In this document: piece by piece, positions 54,376 through 62,693 of the stretch
How the letters are laid out: each line of letters opens with the position of its first letter
Position numbering within the stretch: the first letter of the stretch is position 1
Source of the DNA: Embleya scabrispora
Lineage (GTDB): Bacteria; Actinomycetota; Actinomycetes; Streptomycetales; Streptomycetaceae
Assembly (NCBI RefSeq): GCF_002024165.1
Contig: NZ_MWQN01000001.1
Span: forward strand, 558,001 to 622,000
Reading direction: 5' to 3'
Length of the DNA stretch: 64,000 nucleotides
Position numbers and translations under genes: made by a program
Notes under the pieces: generated by a model
Database searches by the model: none
Told to the model about the DNA's origin: nothing
Seen by the model: the letters and a program-made list of their open reading frames with translations, nothing else

Positions 54376-55382
54376 GGGTCGAGTTGGGCCCGCACGGCCC
54401 GCACCTGCGGCTCGGCCGACCGCACCCGCCGAAGGGCGAACACCGGGTGCGGATCCGGGTGGAGTTGGCCGGCCTGTGCCGCTCCGACCTGAAGGAGGTG
54501 GCCCGCGAGCGGCACGGTCCCAGTCAGTTCGGCCACGAACTGGTCGGCGTGGTCGCCGAGTCCACTTTGCCCGAGGCGCTGCCGGTCGGTGCCCGGGTGG
54601 CCCTCGATCCCAATGTGCCGCTCGCGCGCACCAGCGGCTTCGCGACCGAGATGTACGCGGCCGGCCCGGCCGACCGGCTGACCGCCGCGCTGCCCCGGAT
54701 TCCGGCCGAACTCTCCGACCGGCAGGCGGTCTTCGCCGAACCGCTGGCCTGCGCCGAACACTGCGTCGCGGCCCTGGTCGGGCACACCGGCGTCCCGCTG
54801 CTCGGTCGGCGCGTGGTGGTGTTCGGCGCGGGCGCGGCCGGTCTGTGGATCGCCCGCCTCGCCGAACTCGCGGGGGCCGAGGTCACGTTGGCCAATCGCA
54901 GCACCGACCGCACCGAGTTCCTGCGGGCGCGCGGCTTCGAGGTACGACCGACCGTGGGCCTGCCGGCATCGGCCTTCGCGGTCGCCGTGATCGCGACCAG
55001 CTTCGTGCGCCCGGAGATTCTGGCCGAGGCTCTGCGCACGCTCGTCCCAGACGGGCTGGCCCTGCTCTACGGCGGCACCGCCCCGGGGGACCGGCTCCCG
55101 GACCTGGCCTGCGATCTGGACCGGGTCCGGCGTCGCGAGCAGGCGGTGCGCACCACCTGGGCCGGTCGGCCGGTCACCGTGGCCGGCAGCTACGGCACCG
55201 GTCGCGCCGACTTCGCCGCCGCGCTGGCGGTGTTGCCGAAGCTGCCCGTGGAGCGCCTGGTGACCGCGGAGATCACGCTCGCCGAACTCCCGGCCGTACT
55301 GCGCGCACAGGTGAGCGGTCGGCCGCTGGGCAAGACACTGATCCGACCGCGAGCCGCGACCGCCTCGATGAACGCCACGTAG
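54372..55382 (+). CDS. Medium-chain dehydrogenase/reductase, ValN-like
   Basis: 336 residues, MDR fold. Catalytic zinc ligands Cys36 and His55-Glu56 (FGHELVGV) and NADP-binding FGAGAAGLW are seen. The four-cysteine structural zinc loop of alcohol dehydrogenases is missing. In validamycin biosynthesis ValN reduces valienone 7-phosphate to validone 7-phosphate; this protein is the candidate equivalent. It overlaps the aminotransferase gene by 4 bp (ATGA), the last gene of the plus-strand operon. Confidence 0.85.
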   Translation: MRVELGPHGPHLRLGRPHPPKGEHRVRIRVELAGLCRSDLKEVARERHGPSQFGHELVGVVAESTLPEALPVGARVALDPNVPLARTSGFATEMYAAGPADRLTAALPRIPAELSDRQAVFAEPLACAEHCVAALVGHTGVPLLGRRVVVFGAGAAGLWIARLAELAGAEVTLANRSTDRTEFLRARGFEVRPTVGLPASAFAVAVIATSFVRPEILAEALRTLVPDGLALLYGGTAPGDRLPDLACDLDRVRRREQAVRTTWAGRPVTVAGSYGTGRADFAAALAVLPKLPVERLVTAEITLAELPAVLRAQVSGRPLGKTLIRPRAATASMNAT

Positions 55383-55392
55383 GATCCCGGAC

Positions 55393-55803
55393 ATGACGAT
55401 CCTCTTGGGGAATTCCGCCCGCAAGCTGCTCGACGCCGCACACCCGGCCGTACTGGCCACCGTGAACCGGGACGGCAGCCCGCAGACCTCGGTGGTGTGG
55501 GTGGGTCGCGACGGCAACGACATCCTGATCTCCACCCAGGCCGGCCGGCTCAAGGACCGCAACCTGCGCCGCGACCCGCGCGCGAGCCTGACCATCTACG
55601 ATCCCGCCGACTTAGACGTCTACGTCGAGATACGCGGCACCACCACGATCACCGAGGACATCGGCCGCCGACTCGCGGTCGAACTGGCCGAAAAGTACGA
55701 GGGCCCCGGCGCCGGCACCGAATACCTCAACCTCCCACCGGAGTCGATCCGCGTAATCATACGCCTGACCCCAACCCGAATCACCGGCACCGCAACCAAC
55801 TGA
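55393..55803 (+). CDS. PPOX-class FMN/F420-dependent protein
   Basis: 136 residues, split-barrel fold typical of F420- or FMN-binding actinobacterial oxidoreductases (LLDAAHPAVLATVNRDGSPQ, VGRDGNDILIST, LKDRNLRRDPRASLTIYDP). Leu74 is encoded by TTA (55612-55614), the rare codon that makes translation depend on bldA tRNA in streptomycetes. It starts 10 bp after the reductase gene and may be co-transcribed with the cyclitol operon. Confidence 0.85.
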   Translation: MTILLGNSARKLLDAAHPAVLATVNRDGSPQTSVVWVGRDGNDILISTQAGRLKDRNLRRDPRASLTIYDPADLDVYVEIRGTTTITEDIGRRLAVELAEKYEGPGAGTEYLNLPPESIRVIIRLTPTRITGTATN

Positions 55804-55856
55804 ACCCCACCCCCGACACAGCACAACTCCAGCCCAACCAACCCTCAAAGCCCCCT

Positions 55857-56345
55857 CAACCGGAGGCCGGGTCCCCCAGCCCGGCCGGCACTTGAGGCCA
55901 CCTCGGCCGAAGTCCGGTCAACCCAGCCCCGCCGGCGCATGAGACCAAACAGCCCGGCCGGCGTTTGAGGCCACCTCGGCCGGAGGCCGGTCAACCCAGC
56001 CCCGCCGGCGTTTGAGGCCAAGTAGCCCGGCCGGCGTTTGAGGCCAAGCAGCCTGGCCGGCGCTTGAGGCCACCTCGGCCGAAGGCCGGGTCAACCCAGC
56101 CCCGCCGGCGCATGAGACCAAACAGCCCGGCCGGCGCATGAGGCCAAACAGCCCGGCCGGCGTTTGAGGCCAAGCAGCCTGGCCGGCGTTTGAGGCCACC
56201 TCGGCCGGAGGCCGGGTCAACCCAGCCCCGCCGGCGCTTGAGGCCAAACAGCCCGGCCGGCGTTTGAGGCCACCTCGGCCGGAGGCCAGGTCCCCCACAG
56301 CCCGGCCGGCGCATGAGGCCCAGCGAGACCGGCCCACCCGGCAAA
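55857..56345. repeat. Repeat array B, 26-bp modules
   Basis: About 13 copies of CAGCCCGGCCGGCGYTTGAG-type alpha modules, alternating with ACCTCGGCCGRAGGCCGG-type beta modules. Most modules are 26 bp. Beta modules can fold into CGGCC-GAA-GGCCG hairpins. The interval 55804-56397 has no credible gene; all ORFs there are repeat artefacts. It lies after the PPOX stop and before the kinase-like gene at 56398. Confidence 0.92.
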
Positions 56346-56397
56346 CTCCCGGTAATCCACGCGCGCGGCGCCCGCCACCTCCGTACGCTGCAAGACC

Positions 56398-56892
56398 ATG
56401 CGCAAGATCGTCGTCGTCGGCGTCAGCCGAACCGGCAGGCCCGAGTTGGCCGAAGCCCTGGGCACCCGACTCGACCTCCCCGTCACCCACCTGGACACCC
56501 TGTACCACCGGGAGGATCGAACCACCGCCCCGCCCGACGAGTTCGCCGACGCGCAACGCGCGCTGATCGCCCGGCCCCGCTGGATCGTGGTCGGCAACTA
56601 CGCCTCCACACTGCCGATCCGGCTGAGGGCGGCGGACACCGTGGTCTTCCTCGATATCCATCCGCCGGCCGCGATCACCGCGATCCTGGCCCGCCGCCGG
56701 CATCCCGAACCAAGCGATCACGACCGGCTCGACCCCGGCGTCCTGCGCTCCGTCCTGGCCTACCGGCACTCGGTCCGCCCCCGGGTGCGCCGACTGCTCG
56801 CCGCCCACTCCGCGCCGGACGTCCCCGTACACACCTTCACCACCCGTCGCGCCGCCGACCGCTGGCTCGCCGGCCTGCCGGCGAGCGGCTGA
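56398..56892 (+). CDS. Adenylate-kinase-like P-loop protein with degenerate P-loop
   Basis: 164 residues. Overall pattern of the FlaR/topology-modulation/AAA-17-type nucleoside kinases: VTHLDTLYHRED, WIVVGNYASTLPIRLRAADTVVFLDI and ARRRHPEPSD. But the Walker A position reads GVSRTGRPELA: the Lys and Ser/Thr of GxxxxGK[ST] are gone. It is probably not an ATPase; a regulatory or binding role is possible. ATG 56398 is the only good start. It is convergent with the Lrp gene. Confidence 0.8.
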   Translation: MRKIVVVGVSRTGRPELAEALGTRLDLPVTHLDTLYHREDRTTAPPDEFADAQRALIARPRWIVVGNYASTLPIRLRAADTVVFLDIHPPAAITAILARRRHPEPSDHDRLDPGVLRSVLAYRHSVRPRVRRLLAAHSAPDVPVHTFTTRRAADRWLAGLPASG

Positions 56893-56911
56893 ACCGGCAA
56901 CGGGCGCGCGG

Positions 56912-57445
56912 TCAGCGGCTGTCGCGCTGGTCCAGGCCCGACCCCGGCGCTATCTCCGGCGCGTCGAGCAGCGAGGACTCGACGCCGCCGACGCCCCAGC
57001 CGTACGCGAGCTTGTGCACCTCCAGCACGAAGAAGGAGTCGGTGGAGAGCACCCCGTCGATCAACAGCAGGCGCCGGTTGAGCAGGTCGGTGAAGTGGTC
57101 GGTGTCCCGGCAGATCACCTCGACCATCACGTCGTACTGCCCGGCGACCATCACCACGTACGACGTCTCGGGCAACTCGCGCAGTTCCCGGCACACTTCC
57201 CGGGCGCTGCCGGGCCGTACCCGCATGCCGATCATCGCGAGCCGGTCGAACCCGATGGTGAGCGGGTTGGCGATGCCTACGATCTGGAGCGTCCCGCTCT
57301 CCTCCAGGCGCTGCACCCGATAGCGCACCGAGGACGCCGGGATGCCCAGGTCCTCGGCGATCTGCTTGTACGCGCGCCGGCCGTCGGCCTGGAGGATGGC
57401 GATGATGCGCCGGTCGATGTCGTCCAGCGGGCCTGCAGGGGTCAT
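56912..57445 (-). CDS. Lrp/AsnC-family regulator
   Basis: 177 residues: N-terminal HTH (DDIDRRIIAILQADGRRAY, IPASSVRYRVQRLEE; about 7-50) and a RAM ligand domain (ETSYVVMVAGQYDVMVEVIC). ATG 57445 has GGAG seven bases upstream; ATG 57514 is a possible longer start. It is 113 bp downstream of the oxidase gene on the same strand, and its likely targets are the amine-catabolic genes that follow. Confidence 0.9.
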   Translation of the reverse strand: MTPAGPLDDIDRRIIAILQADGRRAYKQIAEDLGIPASSVRYRVQRLEESGTLQIVGIANPLTIGFDRLAMIGMRVRPGSAREVCRELRELPETSYVVMVAGQYDVMVEVICRDTDHFTDLLNRRLLLIDGVLSTDSFFVLEVHKLAYGWGVGGVESSLLDAPEIAPGSGLDQRDSR

Positions 57446-57558
57446 GCGGCTGCTCCGGGTCTGCTGCGGCGCCGGGTTCGGCGCGTGTACCTGTTCCTGA
57501 TCTCCGGCGGCCATCTTCCCCTGTTCCCGCCGGTCCCCGGATCCGGCGCCCGCGTGGT

Positions 57559-58956
57559 TCACGAGTCGAAGCCCAGTCCGAGCCGGTCCAGTGAGCGCAG
57601 CCACAGGTTGCGTCGGCCGTGCGCGTCCTCGCGGGCCATCGACCAGCGGGTGGCCTGGATGCCGATCCAGCGCGCGGGCTCGGGCGGGAACGGAATCGGC
57701 TTGCGCTTGATCATGGCGAGTTCGGTACGTTCCGACCGGGTGCCGGCGAGCAGGTCCAACATCACCTCGGCGCCGAACCGGGTGGCCCCGACGCCGAGTC
57801 CGGTGAAGCCGAGCGCGTAGCCGACCCGGCCGGCCGCGGCCGTGCCGGCGAACATGCAGAACCGGGTGGTCGAGTCGATCACGCCGCCCCACGCGTGCGA
57901 GAAGGCGACGTCGGCGAGCGGCGGGAAGGTCGCGGCGAACTGCTCGGCGAGGATGTCGAAGGTCTCCGGGCGCTGGGTCAGCGCCTCGTCGACCCTGCTG
58001 CCGAACGGGTAGATGGCGTCGTAGCCGCCCCACAGGATGCGGTTGTCGGCGGTCTTGCGCAGGTAGTGGAACTGGTTGCCCGCGTCGGTGACGCCGTGCT
58101 CGCCGGTCCAGCCGATCGCGGCGAGTTGTTCGTCCGTCAGCGGCTCGGTGGTGAGCGCGTAGTCGTACACCGGGACCATGCTCAGACCGAGCCGGCGCAG
58201 CAGCGGCGGGTAGATGTTGGTGGCGAGCGCGACCCGGCGGGCGGCGACGAGCCCGTAGGCGGTGCTCAGCCGGACCGCGTCGGCGGGCTTGGTGTCGATC
58301 GCGGTGACCTCGGTACGCTCGACGATCCGCACACCGGCGTCCAGGCAGGCTCGGCGCAGCCCCCAGACCAGGCGCGCGGGATCCAGGAGCGCGTAGTCGG
58401 GCTGCCACACGCCCGCCGCCCACAGCGGCGAGTCGACGTAGCCGCGCAGCGCGTCCCCTTCCAGGTATTCGGCCTTCTCCCCATACCGATGGGCAACCCC
58501 CACCGACGCCCGCAGGGACTCGGCCTGCCAGGGAGTGGCGGCAACGGCGACCTTGCCGGTACGCCCGAATCCACACTCGATCTCATGCGTGTCCAGGTCA
58601 CGCTCGAACGCATCGAGGTTGCGCGCGCCCAGGCGCTGCAACGTATCGATCTCGTCCGGCCACCGCTGCAGCCCGTTGGCCAGCCCATGGGTGAGACTCG
58701 GCGAACAGAACCCCCCGTTGCGCCCGCTGGCGGCATGTCCACAGGTGCCCTGCTCGAGCACGAGCACATCCCGCCCGGGATCGCGCTGCTTGGCGATCAA
58801 CGCGGTCCAGAGCCCGGTATACCCGCCACCAACCACGGCCAGATCGACCCGAACGTCCCCTACGAGCCGCGCCAATGGCTCGGGACGCTCGATCCGATCC
58901 AACCAAAACGGTTCCTGGGCAGCATCACGCAAGGCAATGCGGTGACTCGGGCTCAT
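57559..58956 (-). CDS. FAD-dependent amine/amino-acid oxidase, DadA/PuuB-like
   Basis: 465 residues. FAD motif VVGGGYTGLWTALIAKQ (41-57), CGHAASGRNGGF, and a C-terminal GFTGLGVGATR. The N-terminal FWLDRIERPEPLARL and the whole pattern resemble gamma-glutamylputrescine oxidoreductase (PuuB) and related D-amino-acid/amine oxidases. With the aldehyde dehydrogenase and permease nearby, it probably oxidises a polyamine- or amine-derived substrate to an aldehyde. Confidence 0.87.
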   Translation of the reverse strand: MSPSHRIALRDAAQEPFWLDRIERPEPLARLVGDVRVDLAVVGGGYTGLWTALIAKQRDPGRDVLVLEQGTCGHAASGRNGGFCSPSLTHGLANGLQRWPDEIDTLQRLGARNLDAFERDLDTHEIECGFGRTGKVAVAATPWQAESLRASVGVAHRYGEKAEYLEGDALRGYVDSPLWAAGVWQPDYALLDPARLVWGLRRACLDAGVRIVERTEVTAIDTKPADAVRLSTAYGLVAARRVALATNIYPPLLRRLGLSMVPVYDYALTTEPLTDEQLAAIGWTGEHGVTDAGNQFHYLRKTADNRILWGGYDAIYPFGSRVDEALTQRPETFDILAEQFAATFPPLADVAFSHAWGGVIDSTTRFCMFAGTAAAGRVGYALGFTGLGVGATRFGAEVMLDLLAGTRSERTELAMIKRKPIPFPPEPARWIGIQATRWSMAREDAHGRRNLWLRSLDRLGLGFDS

Positions 58957-59005
58957 GCGGTTCCCTACGGGGTAGTGACCGGTATTCCAAAGGCAGCCAA
59001 ATTCG

Positions 59006-59447
59006 CCCTCAACCGCCGGCCGGGGCTGTCGGCCTCAAACGCCGGCCGGGCTACTTGGCCTCAAACGCCGGCCCGGCTCAAGTGGCCTCAATCGCCGGCC
59101 CGGCTATCTGGCCTCAAGCGCCGGCCAGGCTTTTGGCCTCAAACGCCGGCCGGGCTATCCATCGCTCGGTCCGCGAAATCCAGCCCGGCCGGCGTTTGAG
59201 GCCACCTCGGCCGAAGGCCGGGTCAACCCAGCCCAGCCGGCGCGGGAGGCCAAACAGCCCGGCCGGCGTTTGAGGCCACCTCGGCCGAAGGCCGGGTCAA
59301 CCCAGCCCAGCCGGCGCGGGAGGCCAAACAGCCCGGCCGGCGTTTGAGGCCAAACAGCCCGGCCGGCGTTTGAGGCCACCTCGGCCGGAGGCCGGGTTAC
59401 TCAGCCCGGCCGGCGATTGAGGCCAAAAGCCTGACCGGCGATCGAGG
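59006..59447. repeat. Repeat array C, two arms in opposite orientation with 74-bp duplication
   Basis: Left arm (59006-59158): six alpha modules in reverse orientation (GGCCTCAAACGCCGGCCGGG). Right arm (59181-59447): forward alpha and beta modules. Positions 59181-59254 and 59255-59328 are a perfect 74-bp tandem duplication. The two arms flank a 22-bp unique core and could form a large cruciform. The interval 58957-59456 lacks genes. Confidence 0.92.
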
Positions 59448-59456
59448 CCCGGGCGT

Positions 59457-60905
59457 TTACAGGTTGATCACACCCGTGCGGAGATCGGACATGTCCAAGA
59501 GCGTGTGCTTGCCCCCGATCCGCCCCCACCCCGTACCCCGATTCCCGGCCCCGCCGAACGGCATGTTCACGTCCCAAAAACACGTGCTGTCGTTCACCAC
59601 GACCTGCCCCACCGCCATCTCCTCCACAAACCGATACGCCGCCCGCATACTCCGCGTGAACACCGCCCCCTGAAGCCCCAACTTGTCGTCGTTCGCCAGG
59701 CGCAACGCATCGTCCTCGTCCACCGCCGTGATGATCGGCACCACCGGCCCGAACGACTCCTCCCGCGACAGCAGACTGTCCACGGGAACCTCGTCCACCA
59801 CGGTGAACTCGTAGTACAGCTCGGTCGGCATCCCCACCCGGCGCTTGCCGCCCAACAGCACCTTCGCGCCCCGCTCGTGCGCATCCGCGATGTGCCGATC
59901 CATCTTCGCGGCCACACCCTCGTTGTTCAGCGACCCCAGATTCGTGGCCGCATCGAACGGGTCACCGAGCACCACATCCTCGGCGGCCCGCAACACCGCC
60001 GCCACGAACGCGTCGTGCACCGCGTCGACCACGATCACCCGCTCGGTGGCGCAGCAGACCTGCCCGGCGCACAGGTACGCGCCGTACACCGCGGCCTTGG
60101 CGGCGGCAGCCAGGTCGGCGTCCTCCAGCACGACGAGCGGCCCGTTGCCGGAGCACTCCATGATCGAGCGCTTGAGCCCGGCGGCGGCCTGGATCTTGGC
60201 GCCGGTGGCGGAGGACCCGATGAAGCCGATCGCGTCGATGCCGTCGTGCCGCACGAGCGCGTCGCCCGTGGCGCCCTCGCCCGGGAGGATGTTGATCAGG
60301 CCCTCGGGCACCCCGGCGGCGACGAACGCCTCCATCGCCTTGAGCACCGTCAGCGGCGTGTTGGCCGGCGGCTTGACCACGTGCGCGTTGCCCGTGGCCA
60401 GCCCCGGGGCGACGAACTCGGCGAGCATGAGCAGCGGGAAGTTCCAGGGGGTGATGATGCCCCAGGTGCCGACCGGCGCGTAGAAGGTCCACATGCGCTT
60501 CGTACCGTCGGTGGAGGGCATCGTCTCGCCGTGCAGCCGGACCGCGTCCTCGGCGTGCAGGTGGAAGAGCTGCGCGGCCTCCTCGATGTCGGCGACCGAC
60601 TCGGCGAGGGGCTTGCCCTGCTCCAGCGTCTGGAGGCGGGCCAGCTCGTCGACCCGCTTGGTGATCTCGTCGCCGATGCGGTGACACAACTCCGCGCGCT
60701 GCCAGACGTTGACCCTGGCCCACGCGCGCTGCGCGGTGTTGGCGGCGCCGACGGCCCGGTCCAGGTCGGCGGCGGTGGGCACCGGGACGGTGGCCACGTG
60801 CTCGCCGGTGACCGGGCTGATCACGTCGTAGCCCTCGGTGCCGGAGCCGTCGACGTAGGCGCCGTTGATGAAGAACTGGTGGCGGGCGGGGCCGTTGCTG
60901 CTCAT
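59457..60905 (-). CDS. Aldehyde dehydrogenase (aminobutyraldehyde-type)
   Basis: 482 residues, ALDH superfamily. Oxyanion Asn155 (TPWNFPLLM), Glu250 (MECSGNGPLVV in place of ELGGKNP), nucleophile Cys284 in GQVCCATERV. NAD-dependent oxidation of aldehyde to acid; with the FAD oxidase and Lrp, it suggests degradation of an amine (for example putrescine to GABA). ATG 60905 starts the conserved FFINGAYVDG. It is divergent from the APC permease gene. Confidence 0.88.
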   Translation of the reverse strand: MSSNGPARHQFFINGAYVDGSGTEGYDVISPVTGEHVATVPVPTAADLDRAVGAANTAQRAWARVNVWQRAELCHRIGDEITKRVDELARLQTLEQGKPLAESVADIEEAAQLFHLHAEDAVRLHGETMPSTDGTKRMWTFYAPVGTWGIITPWNFPLLMLAEFVAPGLATGNAHVVKPPANTPLTVLKAMEAFVAAGVPEGLINILPGEGATGDALVRHDGIDAIGFIGSSATGAKIQAAAGLKRSIMECSGNGPLVVLEDADLAAAAKAAVYGAYLCAGQVCCATERVIVVDAVHDAFVAAVLRAAEDVVLGDPFDAATNLGSLNNEGVAAKMDRHIADAHERGAKVLLGGKRRVGMPTELYYEFTVVDEVPVDSLLSREESFGPVVPIITAVDEDDALRLANDDKLGLQGAVFTRSMRAAYRFVEEMAVGQVVVNDSTCFWDVNMPFGGAGNRGTGWGRIGGKHTLLDMSDLRTGVINL

Positions 60906-60954
60906 GCGGGGGGATCCCTCTCTGTCCTCGGGCGGCGTGGGTTCAGACTTCATC

Positions 60955-60997
60955 AGCAACTTTGACCTGTCAATAGATCTCAATGAGCAACTTCGAC
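60955..60997. promoter_or_regulatory. AGCAACTTYGAC direct repeats in the ALDH/permease promoter region
   Basis: AGCAACTTTGAC (60955-60966) and AGCAACTTCGAC (60986-60997), 31 bp apart (three helical turns), flank TTGACA on the minus strand (60973-60968), the likely -35 of the ALDH gene. Candidate sites for the Lrp-family regulator; inferred. Confidence 0.4.
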
Positions 60998-61031
60998 GGC
61001 CATCATTTGTCGAACGAACAAACAACAACCC

Positions 61032-61061
61032 TTGACGTGGTTGAAAACCCGGATCTATAAC
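61032..61061 (+). promoter_or_regulatory. Promoter of the APC permease
   Basis: TTGACG (61032-61037), 18-bp spacer, TATAAC (61056-61061), in a locally AT-rich stretch. The leader to the start at 61199 is about 130 nt. Confidence 0.65.
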
Positions 61062-61198
61062 AGGGCCATCAGCAGGGCAACCGGCAGGTCCGACGACGGC
61101 GCCGACAGCAGCGCGTCCGGAGCCCGCGACTCCCTCCCCCAAGCGGCCGTCCCCCGGGAACCTCCACCGGCCGCTCCCACCCCGCGAAGGGGAAACGT

Positions 61199-62659
61199 AT
61201 GTCCGCAGCACCACAACCGGCCGCGCCCGGCTCGACCGGTACCGCCGCCGACACCGTGGCCGACCCGCCCGCGCTCGCCAAGAAGATGCGCTGGTACGAC
61301 GGCTTCGCGATGTCCCTGACCATGCCCGCCGCGCTGATCGCCTCGCTCGGCGCCTCGATCGGCGGCCTCGGCGCGTGGGGCGCGATCGCCCTGTGGGCCG
61401 GTTCGATGCTCCTGGCCACGATCGCCAACTGGATCTACACCGAGTTGGCCGCGATGTTCCCCGAGTCGTCCGGCGGAATCGCGCACTACGCGACCGAGGG
61501 TTGGAAGAAGCGCGCGCCGTTCGTCGGCCCTTTGGCCAGCATCGGCTATTGGTTTCCCTGGACCACCGCGCTGTCCGTGTACGCGGGCATCATCGGCTCG
61601 CTGGTCCAGGCCCAGTGGTTCCAGGGCCAGGACTGGACCCTGGATCTGGGCTTCGCCGAGCTGACCTTCCCGATCGTGGTCGGCATCGCGGTGATCGTGC
61701 TGCTCTTCGGCGCGGCGATGTTCGGCCTGCACGTCGCGATGTGGGTCGTCTACGTCACCGGCGGCATGCTGCTCGTCCCGCTCGTGGTGTTCATCGTGCT
61801 GCCGTTCGCCAGTGGCGACTGGAGCGCGAGCAACCTGCACTGGAATCTGCACGGCGCGGCCGGCATCCGCGAGTCGCTGGTGTGGCTGTACGTGATGGCC
61901 TGGACGTCGTTCGGCGTCGAGGTCTGCGCGACGTTCGCCCCGGAGTACAAGGACACCGTCAAGGACACCTCGCGGGCGCTGCGCGCGGGTGTGCTGTTCT
62001 CGCTCGGCGTGTTCATCCTGCTGCCGCTGGCGCTGGCCGGCTACGTCGGCGAGGAGAAGATCGGGCTCGACCCGACCACGTTCTACGTCGGCGCGTTCAA
62101 CGACCTGGTGGGCGGCGCGGCCGACCTGATGGTGGTCTTCCTGATCGCCTCGCTGCTGCTGATCATGATCACCGGCCTGGCCGACGGCTCGCGCGTGCTC
62201 TACAACATGGGCAAGGAGGGCACCACGATCAAGCAGGTCGGCGTGCTCAACCGGCGCGGCGTGCCGGCGCGGGCGCTGATGATCGCCCTCGTGGTCAACG
62301 TGGTCATCCTGATCGCGCTCAAGACCCCGCTCGCGATCATCGTGACCGGCAACCTGGGCTACATCCTCACCCACGTACTGGCCATCTCGGGCTTCGCCAT
62401 GCTGCGCAGGGACCGCCCGGACCTGCCCCGACCGATCCGGCTGCCGAGCTTCTTCGTCCCGCTGGCCTGGCTGCTCGCCGCTTTCCTGGCCGTGGTGTTG
62501 GTGGTCGGTGCGACCGGCTTCTCCATCACCGGCTACGGCGGCTTCAAGGAACTGGGCATCGCCTGCGGGGTGTTGATCGTCGGCGTGGCGCTCTGGCTCT
62601 ACCGCACCAGGGTCCAGGACCCGCGCGACGCGGCACACGTGGGTACGGCCGAACGGTAG
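61199..62659 (+). CDS. APC-superfamily amino acid/amine permease
   Basis: 486 residues with about 12 membrane helices. TM1 begins DGFAMSLTMPAALIASLGASIGG, and TM6 carries WLYVMAWTSFGVEVCATFAPEYKD, both typical of the APC family. It probably imports the amine or amino acid handled by the oxidase and aldehyde dehydrogenase next to it. ATG 61199 has AAGGGGA. Its 3' end is 34 bp from the convergent CGNR gene. Confidence 0.9.
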   Translation: MSAAPQPAAPGSTGTAADTVADPPALAKKMRWYDGFAMSLTMPAALIASLGASIGGLGAWGAIALWAGSMLLATIANWIYTELAAMFPESSGGIAHYATEGWKKRAPFVGPLASIGYWFPWTTALSVYAGIIGSLVQAQWFQGQDWTLDLGFAELTFPIVVGIAVIVLLFGAAMFGLHVAMWVVYVTGGMLLVPLVVFIVLPFASGDWSASNLHWNLHGAAGIRESLVWLYVMAWTSFGVEVCATFAPEYKDTVKDTSRALRAGVLFSLGVFILLPLALAGYVGEEKIGLDPTTFYVGAFNDLVGGAADLMVVFLIASLLLIMITGLADGSRVLYNMGKEGTTIKQVGVLNRRGVPARALMIALVVNVVILIALKTPLAIIVTGNLGYILTHVLAISGFAMLRRDRPDLPRPIRLPSFFVPLAWLLAAFLAVVLVVGATGFSITGYGGFKELGIACGVLIVGVALWLYRTRVQDPRDAAHVGTAER

Positions 62660-62693
62660 TTCCGATCGGCCGGCCGCCGTTCGCGTCCCCGTT

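Noticed and set aside
55857-56345. CRISPR array interpretation of the 26-bp modules
   Set aside because: There are no unique spacers; neighbouring modules are all related to each other, and no cas genes are present.
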